The notes: generated by a model not told the origin, from the letters alone. DNA of 64,000 bases from Proteles cristata cristata (GCA_017311185.1 JAESUZ010000424.1:310001-374000); one strand, 5' to 3'; counted from the stretch's first letter, positions 32,758 through 45,300 are shown. Made by a program: numbers and translations.

Positions 32758-34865
32758 AAAATGAACTTGTATTTAATAAATCATAATAGAATCTCTATAC
32801 ATCAAAATTCATTGTTGAGATGTTCTAATTCAATTTACTGGGAAATGAGCCCTTGTAGTTAAACCTTGTCTCTCTTAGCTGCCCCTTGCAACACCCCATT
32901 CCAGGGAAAAGAGATGGAAGATTATGTATTTGAAAACTAACGTTGTGGCTCAATATCATCATATTTTCAATTAGAAGTTTGAAATTTAGGGAAAGTGATA
33001 GCCTTTGATTATCCAGCTATGACCAAAACAAGAGCATTCTCAGTTATAATAGAAGACAATTTCTCAAAAAACTATCCCTAGCCAAAAATGTCATAAGTCT
33101 ACAGTTCTTTACAATTATTTTCCCTATCTCTGGAGATTTCTTTTAGGCTAAAAAATATTTTTGAGAATGCAGACACCTTTGAAATAGATTAGAAGTCTGT
33201 TAGTTACACATGCTTCTATGTAATTATTTTCTCCTCAAAACTTGACTGAGCTGAGCCAATGCAAGTGGTAGACCTCCCTGGGCGAAAGGTAAAAGGTACA
33301 TTTTTGAATTAGTGATCTCTCACTCAAAGTGATACTTTGTAGGGTAAGGCCAGCCTCATGTAGGGAATGAGTTTATGTAGCCAGATTTAATTCCAGGAAT
33401 ATAAATACTGGGCTGTTAAGAAAAGAATACAGAAAGGAAACTTGGGAGAAACTTCCCAATGATATATTTAGCCTAAATTAGAGGTTTGTCCATGATGGGC
33501 TTTGAAAGGAAATATGAATCATTATAAATTATCAAGCCAAAATAATTGTAAACATTGAATAGTAAAACTAAAACCTCATGTTACTAACTTCATATACAAC
33601 AAATGTTCATTTGCTGTCTATCACATTTCAGGAAGTGTTTTCTGTGCTAAAGAAACCTAAGAATACCATAGAGTGAATAAAACAGCCAGCCCCCTGTATC
33701 ATGGAGTTTACATTTCAGTTTCTATGCTGGATGTATGAGGAGCAAATGACAGGGTGTCCATATTCAAAAGGCTTATAATTTTCAGGAGAGACAAAGATAA
33801 TATGACCAAAAGAAAATATGAGATTAGATAGTCACAAAATTCAATGATTCAGATGACATGAGAAAGACAAGAGCTAATTTTTTTTTTCCTCGAAGAAGGT
33901 TGTGGAATAGTTCAGAAGGAAAGCCAGCATGAGTACATTGAGCAGTTGTACAACTGCTACAAATGCCTTGGTTTTAATATTTGCCATTGCAGCCCTCAAT
34001 ATATTGGAGCAAACTGTTTCAAAGTGGAGATTTAAGTACCCTGTCTACAAAATCAATATACTGTCAGTGCATTCTACATAGATTCTCAAGATCAGTTATT
34101 TCTCTGGGGCATGGGTGACACCTTGAGGGCTCTGCCAAGTATAGAGATATAGAGACATTCCTAGAGTCTAACTTGGCAGCCTGGTCAAGGTCTGGCACAT
34201 AAGAGTTGCTTCCAGAGGAACTGGAAAGGTTGGGAATTCTCTCCACACTCCATAGGCTAACAGAGGAGAGAGATGAAGCTCAATGTGAACAGTAAAGACA
34301 TTAAAGGCCAAGAAGGTATCATCTGGTTATCCAGGCCAGATCTAGAGTCCAGGACATCAGAGAATTCATCAGAATGAATTCTCCAGAATGTAAGAAATAT
34401 TGAAGCTGGGTGGAATCCTTGGCTGACTTTCTTTCTTTCATTTGTTCATTTGTTTGTTCAGCTATTCAAGATGCACTGGGCACTGTGTATATTACTGCAC
34501 CATCTGTTGGGGGAAAATGAAGAGGAACAGATCCATTGCTCCACACCTTGATAAGCACCTGCAATGTGTGCATGTGCAGGCTTCTGGAGGAGTGCACTGG
34601 AGGAGCTTTCATTCTTACCACTGTGTGGGTGGGCGAGGAAGAACAGGTGTGAGCATTTGCCAACAGAGGCACCCATAGAGCCCCCAGGTGTTCATGCTCC
34701 TGCTTAATGTCAGGGCCAAGAAGAGGCCTTTTGGGATTTTCTTTTGGTAAGTAATTAATATATGTTTCAAGTTAAATGCCAAGAGCATGAAAAGACCTCG
34801 CAGGTGCTAAGTGTTATTATAACATATTAAAATAATGAGAGCCTTGCTCATCTTTCTTTGCCTAG
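32758..34865. other. Unique intergenic DNA
   Basis: Short frames at 34064-34246 and 34442-34678 on both strands have no domain. No repeat is recognised. Confidence 0.4.
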
Positions 34866-34867
34866 CT

Positions 34868-35055
34868 TAGTGGTTATTCTCAACACTGCCTGCAGATTAG
34901 AATCACCTAGATAACTTTGAAAAAAAGTGCCAATGCCCAGTCCTCATCTTCAGAGATTGGATTTAATGGATTTTCGGTGATGCCTGAGCAGGGGGGAAAG
35001 TGAAAAAAACTTTCCAGGTGATTCTAATACACAGAGTTGTGATCCAGTGCAAGCA
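34868..35055 (+). mobile_element. MER5-like hAT DNA transposon
   Basis: It starts 'ttagtggttattctcaacactgcctgcag' (34868-) and contains 'attagaatcacctag' and, near the far end, 'ccaggtgattctaatac'. These are inverted-repeat-like ends typical of the MER5/Charlie group. The element is non-autonomous with no coding content. Confidence 0.7.
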
Positions 35056-35329
35056 GCTCAAATACTCTTCATTTTCTCCATGTCCTAATCATTTTCTGTG
35101 ACTCAGATTAACTCTCATCTCCTCTGTGAAGTCTTCCCTGCTTTGTTCATCTATTTATGAACTACTGAACTTTGTCATCTGTGATACTCAAGAACTTCCT
35201 GACCACTATAGTGAGTAACTTAAAAGATAAGGGGTTATAACTTCTATTGATCTTACATCCTAGAAATCTAACTCTCAGATGTGGCTAAATTATCCAGACT
35301 GTGGATCAGAAGTATAATTGTTTTTAACG

Positions 35330-35470
35330 TCTGTTGATGTTTTATACAGAAATGGGAACATTTCACGGAATATTAGTGCTGCAAGGGAACGTAACAAGTC
35401 CTAATCAGATCTTCCTCATTTTATAAATGAAAATATTCAAGGGCAAATCATTTCTCTAAGTTCATAGCAT
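35330..35470 (+). mobile_element. Possible MIR-family fragment
   Basis: 'gaatattagtgctgcaaggga' and 'tcctcattttataaatgaaaa' resemble a MIR-type repeat, heavily diverged. Confidence 0.35.
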
Positions 35471-35705
35471 TGCTGTGTCCCTGGTCATAAATTCTCTGAG
35501 CACATTCTTTCTGATGCCTCAGAGGCTCTCGGGTTGCACTTTGTGGCATTAGAAGAAGACTGGCACACTATACTTTTCCTGGAGTCCTAATGATGATAAG
35601 AACAGAATAGAAATCAGGCTATCTAACGCTCAAGATTTAAGTTGAATGAGTACTTGAGTCCCTAGAAATGCAGGTAAAATGAGGATGCTGATGTTTAGGT
35701 TAAAT

Positions 35706-35917
35706 AGTTCATAACGATGGGCAGTTTCATCCCCAGAGAGGCATTTGGCAATGTCTACAGACATTTTTTTTCTCACAACTAGAAGGGATGCTATCTGCAC
35801 CCAGTGATTAGAGGTCAGAGAGCCTGCTAAATATCCTGCAATGTGTAGGATAGCCACCCACAACAAAGAATTGTCCAGCCATGAATGTTAATACTGCCAA
35901 GGCTAAGAAACCCTGCA
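35706..35917 (+). mobile_element. MER20 DNA transposon
   Basis: 'gcatttggcaatgtctacagac', 'tcacaactagaaggg', 'cctgctaaatatcctgcaatg', 'acaacaaagaattgtccagcc' and 'gctaagaaaccctg' follow the MER20 consensus in order, and length is near the expected ~220 bp. A minus-strand frame over it is not a gene. Confidence 0.8.
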
Positions 35918-36234
35918 GTAGATACTTTGTCAGCTTAGGAGAGAGGGCAAGGCTAAGGATAAAGGACAGAGAACCACTGGTACCTCCAAACAGAATGGCC
36001 TGCCAGGATGATAAAGTGGTATGATGCCTGAGAGAAGCATGCTGTGATAAGATGGAAGTCTTGATGGATGCAGTGATATATGTATCATGTTAATAAGAAT
36101 TCTTACAATGAGGCTCTGAGTCTGTCATTCAGAAGAACCCATTGTCTTAACCCCAAAGTCCTCTGCAGATAACTTGTGATTCTTTTGCATCTGAAAGCCA
36201 TCCACCTGGTCTGGAGCTCCAGCATTAAGCTCAG

Positions 36235-36860
36235 TGTTATGGACTGAATGTTTGGATCTCCCCCAGATTCATATGTTGAAACCCTAACCCCCAGTGTGAC
36301 CGCATTTGGAGAAGAGACTTTAAGAAGTAATTAAGGTTAAATGAGGTCATAAGGGTGGGACCCTGATCCATAGAATTAGTGTTCTTATAAGAAGAGACAC
36401 TAGAGGAGCACCTGGGTGGCTCAGTTGTTTATGCCTCTTACTTCAGCTCAGGTCATGATCCCACAGTTTGTTAATTTGAGCCTTGCATTGGGCTCTGTGC
36501 TGACAGCTCAGAGCCTGGAGACTGCTTCAGATTCTGTGTCTGCCCCTCTCTCTGCCCTTCCCTCTTCTCCTCCCCTGCTCTCGGTCTGTCTCTCTGTCTC
36601 TCAAAAATAAATAAACATTTAAAAAATTTAAAAAAGAAGAGACAATGGAGCTCCATCTCTCTCTGTGCCCTCAGAGGAAAGGCCATGTGAAGATTGCTGT
36701 CTACAAACCAGGAAGAGAGGCTTCATTAGAGGCAGCACCCTTCCAGATCCAGATCTGGGACTTGCAGCCCCCAGGACTTTGAGGAATAAATTTCTGTGGT
36801 AAGCCCCTCTCCACCCTCCTGTCTGTGGTATTTGGTTACAGCAGCCTGAGCAGACTAATA
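36235..36860 (+). mobile_element. MLT1-type MaLR LTR split by a SINE
   Basis: A solitary LTR of the ancient ERVL-MaLR group: 'tgttatggactgaatg' start, 'ttcatatgttgaaaccctaa', 'taattaaggttaaatgagg', 'aaccaggaagagagg', 'aataaatttctgtgg' and 'gcagcctgagcagactaata' end. Parts lie at 36235-36399 and 36645-36860 around the SINE. Flanks 'ctcag' and 'ttcag' may be the 5-bp duplication. It has no coding content. Confidence 0.85.
36404..36633 (+). mobile_element. CAN-SINE inside the MLT1 LTR, with TSD
   Basis: The head is 'gcacctgggtggctcagtt', followed by the middle and CT run, an A-rich tail, and exact 'aagaagagaca' at 36389-36399 and 36634-36644. The LTR joins cleanly when the SINE is removed. Confidence 0.95.
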
Positions 36861-37294
36861 TTCAGGAAGCTTGAACAATTAGAAAAATAACATAACATTA
36901 TTATCATTTCCAAAGTTGCAGAATATGTCTTATGGGGGAAACAGCAAGAGAGTGAAGCCTGGCTCTTCTCACAGTGAATACCATTAGTGGGGGACCTCTA
37001 TCGCAAACCCCTCACCCAGCACTGTCCCCTAATGACCCCTTTCCAGTAACACCCAGTTCCAACTGACTGGGGTCTTTTGCTTGTCCTCTTGTATGCTCAA
37101 GCCTATTTTCAACAGAAGCACAACATATTGAATAATACAATTAGGAGATATTTAAACAAAAGGAGAGTAAACAATTTTCATGCCTAAGGATAAGGTATAG
37201 GAATTAACTATTAATAATATTAATTTTTTTTTCTTAAAGCCATTGATGCAGTATTTTTAAAAACAGGTTTACATAGAATTATTTAGAATGCATG

Positions 37295-37420
37295 TTAGAG
37301 GTTCAGATTCGTGGACCCATCACCTGGTTCTGGTTTAGTGGGTTTGAAGCAGGAGCCTGGAATCTGTTTATAAAATCATGGGAACTTCAAAACAGGTGAT
37401 CCACCAATCACACTGAGAAA
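37295..37420 (+). mobile_element. MER5-like fragment
   Basis: 'catcacctggttctggtttagtggg' (37319-), 'ggagcctggaatctg' and 'aaacaggtgatccacc' resemble the 3' half of MER5A. Diverged. Confidence 0.5.
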
Positions 37421-37892
37421 CAGTATATTCATATTTCACAAGGGCTTTTTCAAGTTCTGTGGATTTGGGAAATGGAAAAGAAAAAAATTGGGAGGTGGAA
37501 GAAAAGGAAAGGGACTGGGAAAGACTTAGAAATAAAAGGGAAAGTGAGATATAGTTCAGATATAAATAAAGACTGAGGGCAGCTATGGGGAAGAATTGTA
37601 TTTTAGGGCAAGTCACAGTGAGAAGGAATGGAGCCTGCTAGCACTTTATAGCAAGAAGGTCCAGTTTATTTGGTCTTCTCATAACTTGCTCCTGAATTCT
37701 GGCTTTGGCTTTGCAATTGTTGCCAGGGACAGCTATTAGTTCGCTCTGTCTCTCAGTTTAAAACTTGGAACCAGCAAAGAGCCCTCTATAGATCCTCTCC
37801 TTGGTTCGCTAGGAGTATTCAGGAGAAAATTTTCAGGAAATCTAAGTGCAAATGAGAGGATGGGAATTGGGCCAGATGAAGATATGTTGGCA

Positions 37893-37962
37893 GACATATC
37901 CCATAGACATATCCCGTAGACATATTCCATAGGATATCCTATAGGCATATCCCATAGACATC
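37893..37962. repeat. Minisatellite, 13-bp unit, about five copies
   Basis: Units are 'gacatatcccata', 'gacatatcccgta', 'gacatattccata', a 12-bp variant 'ggatatcctata', 'ggcatatcccata' and a partial copy. The repeat is imperfect and short. Confidence 0.9.
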
Positions 37963-39205
37963 TGCAACCAGACTGTGCCAAGAGAATGAAACTCTCAAGG
38001 AAAACTACACCATATATCCACACATTCTGTGTTCCTTAATGTTTGTTTAACTTAGGTGAAATCAGGTTTAAACAAATGTCAATCACTCAAGGGAGATGGT
38101 GTGTTTAGATCTGGGAGAGCTGTGGATGTTTGGGGGAAACCCACTTCCTGCTTCAGTGATGGTGGTGATAGGACAGTGGAGAGGGACTACAGAGTAGATA
38201 CAAGTATACTGGATTTCTATTGCCAATTCTGTTACACTAGAAACTAGATTTCCCAGAATCTCGGGGAATGCCTGAGATTTTCCTGGGTTGAGTTCAAAAG
38301 TGAAGTTGCATGAGATTTGGGAGGTGATATGAAACAGAAGATGAAGATTGTTGTCAATAAGTGATGAAAGATAGAAACAGAGGTGCAGGTGGGTTTCAAT
38401 TTGTTCTTGATTTCAAATCTGGTGGACTTGCTGACCAGATATATATTATATCTGTGTAGTAGTTACACAGAGCCAAATGCCTTCTGCAGACTTCTATAGC
38501 CTTTTTCACAGTTGGACTCCAGCAGCTCGGCACTCCTAGCCTCCAGATGTTCCTGTAAACTCTTAATTCATTCAGGCGTACCATGCTAGCTAATGACCTT
38601 TCTCTGACCCTCCCACTCTAAACTTTACTTCTCCAGTGACTCTCTCAATCACAAAGGGTCCAATCCTTTTTTGGAAATTCCTTACTCCCATGACACTTTT
38701 AATGGTACTACTTCCTTCACTAAACCCTTATTAATACAACCCCATATCACTTCCCTCCACTAACCCTCTCAATATGCACAAACCTCAAGGGCCTTCAAAG
38801 CACAAAGACCATTGGGAAAAGGACAATTCTTCAAATATCCTAAACAGAGCTCTTCCTGTAAGTAATAGTGTCTGAATCTGAGAACCATCTCGTAGTGTGT
38901 GCTAGAGAAATGTAGGCTGAATAGAGTTATTACTTTGTAACAATATGAAATTAGAGGCATCCCTCAGTTTATAAAGAACTTCGATTGAGACACACAGCCT
39001 CCAGAAATAATTGTAAAAGCTGCTGAGCCCACATGACTGTCAGTGACTCTAACCCTGGATATAAGCTTGGAACAGTAGGTGAAGAAGCCTAGTGACAGAC
39101 AGGTGGATGTGCTTCAGACAAGACATCTGGAGAAAATCGCTTTCGAGGCGTGATTGTAAATGCAGGTGTCAAAGAGACTACCAGAGGGTGTGAAAGTGAC
39201 AACTT
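37963..39205. other. Unique intergenic DNA
   Basis: No gene or firm repeat. 38220-38340 contains 'tagatttcccagaatctcgg' and may be a fragment of an old LTR. Confidence 0.35.
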
Positions 39206-39220
39206 AAAAGATAATTCAAG

Positions 39221-39439
39221 GGGCACCTGGGTGGCTCAAGTCAGTTAAGCATCTGACTTCCATTCAGGTCATGATCTTGTGGTCCGTGAGTTGAAGACCC
39301 ATATCAGGCTCTGTGCTGACAGCTGACAGCTCAGAACCTGGAGCCTGCTTTGGATTCTGTGTCTCCTTCTTCCTCTGCCCTTCCCCGCTTGTGCTCTGTC
39401 TCTCTCTCTCAAAAATAAACATTTAAAAAATTAAAAAAG
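39221..39439 (+). mobile_element. CAN-SINE with TSD and a 7-bp internal duplication
   Basis: 'gggcacctgggtggctcaa' head, CT run and 'aaaaataaacatttaaaa' tail. TSD 'aaaagataattcaag' (39206-39220) versus 'aaaagataatttaag' (39440-39454). The middle reads 'gctgacagctgacagctcag', a 7-bp repeat of the normal 'gctgacagctcag'. Confidence 0.93.
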
Positions 39440-39454
39440 AAAAGATAATTTAAG

Positions 39455-42400
39455 ATGCCCCAAAGACAAAGAGAGACCTTCTGCAGGGCAGATAACATGT
39501 TACTTTCCTTTTTCAAGGGACAGGAGATTTCAATTGCAGCATGCTCAGAGGCAAAGGAGACTATGGAGAATTCTCATTTTGGGTCAACAATACCAGAGGT
39601 TGGGGATACTATGTCCCATCATTGTCGTGGGGTCAGTGCTGACCAAATTCTGTTTCGGATTGGTAGTCTGCGGGGCTTCGGACATTTCAGTATCCTTCCC
39701 AGACAGACGTAGATGAGCAAAGAGAGTAGGGACAGCCACATCTATGACTGAACTTCAGGTTAGTTAGCAAAATGCATCCTTATTTTGTTAACAGAGCTAT
39801 TTCTATTCTTTTTCTTTGCCATTTGTTTTATAGAAAATACTCTATGTAAGAATTTTGAACTATAATAATGCTGGGCTGATGAGGAAGTATATTTTTCCAG
39901 TTGCAGACCAATGAGTAGACAAGAATCTGTTTCTTTCCTGAAGTTCTGTGGCAATAGCATCATTTGCCCCTCCCGTCATGGTGGACCTCATGATTGCAGA
40001 ACATGTACACAGAAGGATGGAGATTCAAACTCAGCAAAGGGCAACTGAGAGTTCCTTCTCCTTCTCACCTGGTGAGAACCTCACAGCTTTTTTTCTCCTC
40101 CCTCCTTGGAGGCGCTCATTGGAAAACTCTCTCCCCTCTTCTTCCCGCAAGAGAAAAAAAATCACTCAGTTCAAAGGATCTGAATGATTAGCCTGAGGTC
40201 CAAACCTGTGTGCTGGCCCTGCCTTTAACTGCAATTATCTCCCACCCTGCTGCCTCACTCAATTATCCCCAAACCTAAAAATGTCTTCCACTTTCACCCC
40301 AAATGTGACAGTCCTCCAAGCAGCTGGCTAGATGTGGGCAACAGCTGGATGAACCTAGGAGCTGCTCCCTAAGGATAATATTATCCTGTGATTACCATAT
40401 CTTCCTCTTCCTGGGGCAATGCAACTTGTAACTTGTCCTTCTTTCTGCTTTACAGTAAATAAAGGGAGGGAAATGCCTTGATTCACTTAAGGTGACACTT
40501 GAAATCATGTTCCAAGCTCTGGGAAGTTAGAGCTTCCAGGTCTCCTTCTTAAAATGCTAATGAGCTCTGACATGTTGAGTGGCAGGGGCTTCCAGGTGGT
40601 TTCTGCCGGTGCCCAGGGCTTCTGTGGATGGTACAGAGCTCTTTCCCTGTGATCCCATGCCTCTCTCTTTAGCTCTTTCAATGTACCTAAAGACTGGAAT
40701 TGTTTCTCTTTATCCAAGATTCTGGTGCCACCACCAGCTCAGTCCTCTAGCCCGTCAGCTCCCTGGATAAATCTGTACAATTCACAGTGTCATAAAAATT
40801 TTGAGGCAAGCAAAGCTAATCTCTAGTGCATTCTGATCTGGGCTCAAGGAGGCCAGATCTTTATAGGGGAAGGGACTAGCAAAGGCAAAATAGGAAGTGG
40901 CAAACACTTGGATGGTGGAACCTGGGCAAGAAGCTAAAACTTAGCCCACAAAGAAAAGCAGAAGTGGGAACTCAGCCAGGGTCAGACCCTGCTTAGAAAA
41001 ATAGAAGACCTTGATTCTAACGAGGACTGGCATTTCTGGGATCACTGGGGCCAGAAGTAAACTGGAGCTTATGAGAAGAAAGTCATGGGAACGAGTGCTG
41101 GTGACCTGAAACCATCATCCTGACAACTTTTCCTGAGAATAGGGCTTGTCTGGGGGGCCTGAATTCTCTCTTACCTCAAGGATGCATCTCTATCAATCTT
41201 AAAGGCCCAGTACTCAGAATTCTCACAATCTTCCTCTCACAGACATTTTTGTTGTTTTTGTCCACTACTCATTGTTTTCTCACCTAAAACTTGAAGTACG
41301 AAGACTGGATACTAAGCTTCTGCTTGGCTTCATACAGACCTGCTCTTCTTTGGAGATGATTTTCCTTTCCCTTTTTAACAGCAATAACCTTGCATGGCCA
41401 TTTAGTGCTGGGTGTACTTGCTGCTAACCCAAGGTTTAGAGCTGACTGACTCACTAAAAGATGTTAAGAGAAGGGGAGGAGTCATTATTGTATTTGCATT
41501 TAATAGAGAATTCCCTTTCCCCAAAACCTGCCCATGTGCCGCTTCTCAAATCTTGACCAATGGGTGTTATTTATTTCACCTACTAGCACAAAGACAATAC
41601 AGAAGTGCAGAACAAAGCAGCACTCAGCTAAAGAACTTTTCCCAGGCCAGTGGAATCAGGCAGTTGGCAATTCCCAAATCTGTTTGCAGACAGTGCTGAA
41701 AGTTGAGATTAGCCTAGCTGCAGGATTGGATACAGCTTTTGGATTGCTTTGCCAAATACGGGGTAAAATGACTGGCTGCTGTAAACTCCAGCTTCAATGG
41801 AGATAGAAGAAGTCTCTCTTTCTCACACCTTTTCTGAGCTCCTGGGGCCTAACAGTCAGTGTTTGGCTTAGAAAGGGATTCAGTATTTTTTTTTATTATA
41901 GTTTTGATGTCAACCCCAATGCCACATGGGAAGACTTCTTACGTTCAAGGGGCAGCCACAAGCAAGAAAGAGCAATCTGTGTTTTTCCTTTTTTTTTTTT
42001 TGGTCCTTGAGATAATTATGAAGGAGGCAATGTTTGTGTTTCCAACTTACCCCTCCACTCTTCAACTTCCATATCCCCTGTGTTAACGCCTATATATCAT
42101 TCTCATGACCTTGGGATCTTAGGATGTCCTTCTTTCTAAAACAAAGCAATCTTGGAATCACACCTACATTAAATACTCATAACTGAGTATATTATTCCTT
42201 TAAAGGTGATCTAGATTAGCAGCATTAAACCATATTTGTCTTACATGCAAGGTCATTCTTTGACCCAAACAGAATTGAAGTATCCATTTCCGTAAGCCAG
42301 GAAAACTTAGACCTCTGTAAAAATTCATCCCTCTTTCGGCTGAAACATCAGTACACTGAAGTTTCAATTCATACTGTTGGAATTACTGATAAGCAATGGC

Positions 42401-43220
42401 TTCTGTTGATTATTATTATTTGATAATACAGAGGATCATAGAATTTTTTGCGAGAACTTAGGATAGGAAGAGGAAAGGGGAAGAACAATGAAGCAGAAAA
42501 TGGGAGGCCTAGAAGATGGACATGCATGTGTTTATATGCTTATTAGTTATCACTGCTGAGTGGTGTTAAGATAGGCTCATCTTTGATTTCCACTAATACC
42601 TTAAAGTCTTGGGCAATATTTAGGCATCAATGCTGTTTAAAAGATAAACTCACAAAGATAACTACCATGACACTTAATAAAGTATAATAATTTTGTTGGA
42701 TGATTAATATTAGTGTGGACATTTGAGACAGTATCAATGAATAGAACAGTTTTAGCTGGTTGTAGAATGGAACATTGATGGGACACACATGGACCCCAGA
42801 TGAAATATGTACTATGTTCAATGTTAAAAGCAAAAATATTACCACTGCAAACATTTATTCCTGGCACATAGAATTCTGTTGAGAAAATGTTTTCTGTCAA
42901 TAACACATACCATAATGGTGGCTGACGTTTTGAGATGGAAGACAGAACTTCAAAGATGTGTGCTGCATGAGAAATAAACACACAAATACTATGAATGCTG
43001 CTTTTTTTTCCCACTCATTTGGCATTAGGAAAACTTGATTCATACATCTACAAATATTTAGATTTTTAGGTGATTGTGAGTGAAAGCATCAAAGTTGTAA
43101 TAATATCTTGTGTTAAAGTGAATCATTTAAAAATGTGAATTTATTTAACAATCAATGTTCTTTTTCTGAACTTTGTGTGCCTGTTTAGCTGTAGCAGATC
43201 AGTGACTGTTAATAATTCAT
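39455..43220. other. Long unique intergenic stretch
   Basis: No repeat is recognised over about 3.8 kb. Open frames up to 125 codons (42637-43014, minus) show no domain, no consistent codon pattern and no splice-like structure that I can support. Poly-T runs lie near 41885 and 41990. Confidence 0.4.
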
Positions 43221-43305
43221 ACTCCCACTTTCAGTCTGTATGAGTGTTCCAGTCATCATCATTTATTTTAGCCATCTTGTATTGTATCTATTCTGGTTTT
43301 ATTTA

Positions 43306-43544
43306 TTATTTATGTATTTGTTTACTTATTTATTTTGAGAGAGAGAGTGTGTGTGCACATGTGTGTGTGTGCGCATGCCTGGGGGGGTGGGGGGTGGGTG
43401 GAGGGCAGAGAGAGAATCCCAAATAGGCTCCTCGCTGTCAGCACAGAGCCTGATGCAGGACTTGAAGCCACCAACCATGAGATCATGACCTGAGCCAAAA
43501 TCAAGAGTCAGACACTCAACTGACAGAGCCAGCCAGGTGCTCCT
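43306..43544 (-). mobile_element. CAN-SINE inside old L1M
   Basis: On the plus strand: 'tatttattttgagagagaga', an unusual GT/G-rich insertion (43347-43401), then 'gctgtcagcacagagcctga', 'atgagatcatgacctgagcc' and 'agccaggtgctcc'. Flanks 'tctggttttattt' and 'ttttggttttaattt' suggest an imperfect TSD. Confidence 0.85.
43381..43401 (+). other. G-run block in SINE, possible G-quadruplex
   Basis: Runs of seven, six, three and two G separated by T, directly after a GT-rich stretch. It replaces the normal GA tract of the SINE. Confidence 0.5.
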
Positions 43545-44832
43545 TATTTTGGTTTTAATTTCCAATACCCAGATTTCTAATAAACATGAGCACATTTTTG
43601 TATGTCAATTTGTCATTTGGACATTTGGATTTTAAGAAGTTCCTCTTCAATCTTTTGCTCATTTTCCTGCTGTCTTTCTTATTGATTCAAAGAAATTCTT
43701 TATATATGCTGGGCATGGGTCTTTTGTAGATTGATATATTACAAGTATCTTCTTACTCTGTGGCTTTCCTTTTTAAATCTTATTAGTTTCTTTTTATAGG
43801 CAGAAATTTTTAAATTTAATAAAGTCTGATTTATCAGCACTTTTGATTTTAGCTCTTTTGTATCAATTTGCCTACTTCAAAGTGTTAAAGTTATCCCCCT
43901 ATGATTTCCTCTAAAATAATTACTGATTTTAGGTTCACATTGAGATGTACAGTCCATCTGGCATTGATATTTTATATATGATATGTTTTTGTCCACAAAC
44001 ACCCTTTATTGACAAGTCTATCCTTTTGCTATAGTATGCTATCTTTGTCATAAATTAGATGATTTTTTAGATATGGGTCAGTTTCTACATTTTCCATTCT
44101 GTTCTACTTTTTGTCTATTTTACTACACTTTTGCCAAAAATGCACTTTCACAAGATAATATTATAATATGTTTTGCCATCTAGAAGTACAAATCCTGCAG
44201 CTGAAGACCAAGAGCAGGAATTATACATCTTCAATATTACCAGAACTATTCTTATCCCTTCCATGACCATAAAGAATTAGAACTGGTCAATTTACACCCA
44301 AACACATGTGTTATGATTCATTTTTGGACTGATGTGAATCTCTAGAGAATTTGGGACAATTAATATCTATAATATTGGTTCTCCCAATCCATGTACATGG
44401 TATATTCTTTGATTTATATAGTTTTCCTTTTATTTCTCTTAATAATGTAGTTGTCAGTGTTCACATCTTACATGTTTTGTTAGGTTTATAATTAGGTATT
44501 TGATGTTTTTGATACCATTATAATTTTAAATGATATTTAAAATTTTTTATTTGTTTGCTATGGAAGTTCACTGGAAATTCTTTCAAATATTGTTTTGCCC
44601 ATTATTTTACTCTTTTTATTCTGAGTATCTAATTCTATTTTTCTTACTATGTTCACATGCTTGATTACAGTTTTCTGTATATTCCATTCTTATTTTTGGT
44701 ATTTCATTTTTATATATCTATATTTCAATTTTTATCCATATCTGCATATCTATATCTAATCTATCTGATCCAGTTTTTGTCTTACTGATTTTTAACTTAT
44801 CTCTTAGATTCTTATTTTCAGGTGCTTTATTA

Positions 44833-45300
44833 TTTTTGATGAAAATATAATAGCAAATAGCTTTATTTCATATGAACCATGTTTTACAATTAAAGGGAAA
44901 ATGCAGTGCAGAAATTACAAAGGGCAATTTATTAGGAAGCAGGTAAAAAGGAATAAACGTGAAGCTGTACTAAAAGGTACCTCAGCCAACAATACAGTTA
45001 TGAGTAGCCACTAAAAGTGAGCAAAACCAGGCAGCCTACCCACAAAATGATATGGAGGCTACTGGATAGGACCCAGATGAGAATCTGTGACAGGACCTTC
45101 CCTAGGCCTGCTGGGCCTTGCTGTCCTGCCAGACCACTCTGGGGCAGGTGCCTGCATCTGTGAACTATCCCCCATTCTCAGGGACAGGCAGTGGAGCTCT
45201 GGACGCCCAGCTTCATAGGCGGGCAGGACTCAGGCTGCTTAGAGAGAACAAGGCCCTCCCACCCAGGATTGCAGCTCCCAGGCCTCCTCAGCTACTTTAT
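44833..45300 (-). mobile_element. Candidate retrocopied mRNA 3'UTR
   Basis: About 470 bp of GC-richer, non-L1 sequence interrupts the AT-rich L1M. On the minus strand it ends with AATAAAG (44867-44861) about 25-30 nt before the insert boundary, like a processed 3' end, followed by a short A-rich stretch. Boundary pieces 'ctttattattttt' (44825-) and 'ctttattttt' (45294-) could be a worn duplication. No coding frame is recognised on the minus strand; the plus-strand 62-codon frame is chance. An LTR is an alternative. Confidence 0.4.

Larger units (their letters stand above)
43225..44830 (-). mobile_element. Old L1M, 3' half
   Basis: The plus-strand text is the complement of L1 ORF2/3' sequence: 'tgagtgttccagtcatcatc', 'attctttatatatgctgggc', 'catgggtcttttgtagattg', 'ccaatccatgtacatggtat' and 'ggtttataattaggtatttg'. 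It holds a SINE at 43306-43544 and probably continues beyond two inserts to about 46700. Confidence 0.75.

Noticed and set aside
37736..38023. 95-codon minus frame with repeating GYP/WDM peptides
   Set aside because: The repetition comes from the 13-bp minisatellite and not from a protein repeat.
42637..43014. 125-codon minus-strand frame
   Set aside because: No domain, no initiation context or neighbouring exon evidence, and AT-rich codon use typical of chance frames. A protein search with no hit in other mammals would confirm this.
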